Of a stretch of 8,244 bases of DNA, positions 7,404 through 8,244 are shown one piece after another. The notes beneath the pieces are model-generated. The model was not told where the DNA came from and did not search any database. It saw only the letters and a program-made list of their open reading frames with translations. Made by a program: the position numbers and the translations under genes. Each line of letters opens with the position of its first letter. Position 1 is the stretch's first letter. Source of the stretch: Bacillota bacterium (GTDB lineage Bacteria; Bacillota; Clostridia; Oscillospirales; Ruminococcaceae); assembly GCA_023457175.1 (NCBI GenBank), contig JAEWMM010000305.1:1-8244 (forward strand), read 5' to 3'.

Positions 7404-8244
7404 ATGATACAGCAGGTACTCGATGAGGCAATAGCGTATGCATCTGAATTTACGCATTTAGGAAAAGCGGCAAGCTATATACCGGAGCTGGCAAAGTCGA
7501 ATCCCGCACAGTTGGGCGCATGTATTGTTACCACGGACGGCGCGTGTTATTATACAGGAGATTGGCAGCAGCCTTTTACCATGCAAAGCATTTCCAAAAC
7601 CATCTCGCTGATCCTTGCGCTGCAAACCGCAGGCGAGGCGTGCGTCTTTTCAAAAGTGGGGGTTGAGCCCACGGGAGATGCCTTCAACTCGATTGTCAAG
7701 CTGGAAACAAAGGACAAACGGCCGCCCAATCCCCTGATAAATGCAGGCGCCATCGCGGTGATAAGCTGTATCAGGGGAGAAAACCGCTGGGAGCGGCTTT
7801 TGTCGCTGGCGCGCAAGCTGTGCAGACGTGACAGCATTGATATTGACGAAGCGGTTTATCGTTCGGAACGTTCCACAGGCATGCGTAACCGATCGATTGC
7901 GTACTTTATGCAAAGCGAGCATCTTATCGAAGGGGATGTTGAGGAGGATCTTGACCTTTATTTTAAAATATGCTCGCTTAGCGTTACAACCCAAGACCTG
8001 GCCAATTACGGCATGATTCTGGCAAACGACGGCATTGAGCCTGCCACCGGAGAATGCCTGGTGGAAAGCGGGATACTGAGAATTGTCAAAACACTGATGG
8101 TCACCTGCGGCCTTTACGACGGCTCGGGTGAATTTGCCATCAATGTGGGAATTCCTTCAAAAAGCGGCGTGGGAGGGGGGATCGTTTCGGCCGTAGAGGG
8201 GAAAATGGGCATCGGTGTGTTCAGCCCCGGACTTGATGCAAAGG
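7404..8244 (+). CDS. glsA: Glutaminase, GlsA family (3' end outside window)
   Basis: Glutaminase hydrolyses L-glutamine to L-glutamate and ammonia in the cytoplasm, feeding glutamate pools and, in some bacteria, buffering acid. The visible 280 residues cover nearly all of the roughly 305-310 residue bacterial family; about 25-30 are cut off at the window end. The beta-lactamase-like fold is recognisable from QSISK (61-65), giving the catalytic Ser62-x-x-Lys65. Other active-site positions known from E. coli glutaminase have counterparts here: Asn113 (LINAGAI), Glu155, Asn162 (GMRNR), Tyr186, Tyr238 (GLYDGSG) and Val256 (SGVGGG). All are present, so the enzyme should be active. No signal peptide or membrane segment is seen. 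The start at 7404 gives an N-terminus like other family members; an in-frame ATG at 7350 would add 18 residues. The gene is divergent from a LysR regulator that probably controls it. Downstream partners, such as a glutamate transporter, are not visible. Confidence 0.95.
   Translation, partial: MIQQVLDEAIAYASEFTHLGKAASYIPELAKSNPAQLGACIVTTDGACYYTGDWQQPFTMQSISKTISLILALQTAGEACVFSKVGVEPTGDAFNSIVKLETKDKRPPNPLINAGAIAVISCIRGENRWERLLSLARKLCRRDSIDIDEAVYRSERSTGMRNRSIAYFMQSEHLIEGDVEEDLDLYFKICSLSVTTQDLANYGMILANDGIEPATGECLVESGILRIVKTLMVTCGLYDGSGEFAINVGIPSKSGVGGGIVSAVEGKMGIGVFSPGLDAK

Overview
The window looks like chromosomal DNA from a GC-rich Clostridia-type Firmicute; an Oscillospirales or Ruminococcaceae-like gut anaerobe is a guess. 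This rests on the addB-addA gene order, an AddB carrying an iron-sulfur cysteine set, strong GGAGG-type ribosome binding sites, and a serine-dependent glutaminase next to a LysR-type regulator. The genus cannot be fixed from the sequence alone.

Positions 1-6030 hold a recombination operon on the + strand: the 3' part of addB (its 5' end lies outside the window) and a complete addA, overlapping by 11 bases. Together they encode the AddAB helicase-nuclease, which processes double-strand DNA ends for RecA-dependent repair and degrades unprotected linear DNA. All helicase motifs of AddA are readable. Both nuclease domains (AddA and AddB) and the AddB iron-sulfur cysteines also appear intact. A strong GC-rich hairpin at 6102-6140 ends this unit and separates it from the next gene, which points the other way.

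Positions 6178-7116 on the - strand encode a LysR-type transcriptional regulator. It is followed, across a very AT-rich spacer (7117-7403), by a divergent + strand gene that runs off the window end and encodes a glutaminase (GlsA family) with all recognisable active-site residues. The spacer holds a plausible promoter for the glutaminase gene. Just upstream of that promoter is a perfect 13-base dyad with the T-N11-A form of LysR operators, so the regulator probably controls the glutaminase gene.

Base composition drops sharply at the boundary: addBA is about 60-70% GC in sampled lines, lysR and glsA about 43-52%, and the spacer about 24%. I found no mobile element, CRISPR array, RNA gene or new multi-gene system. 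The most interesting part is the lysR/glsA divergent pair and its control region.
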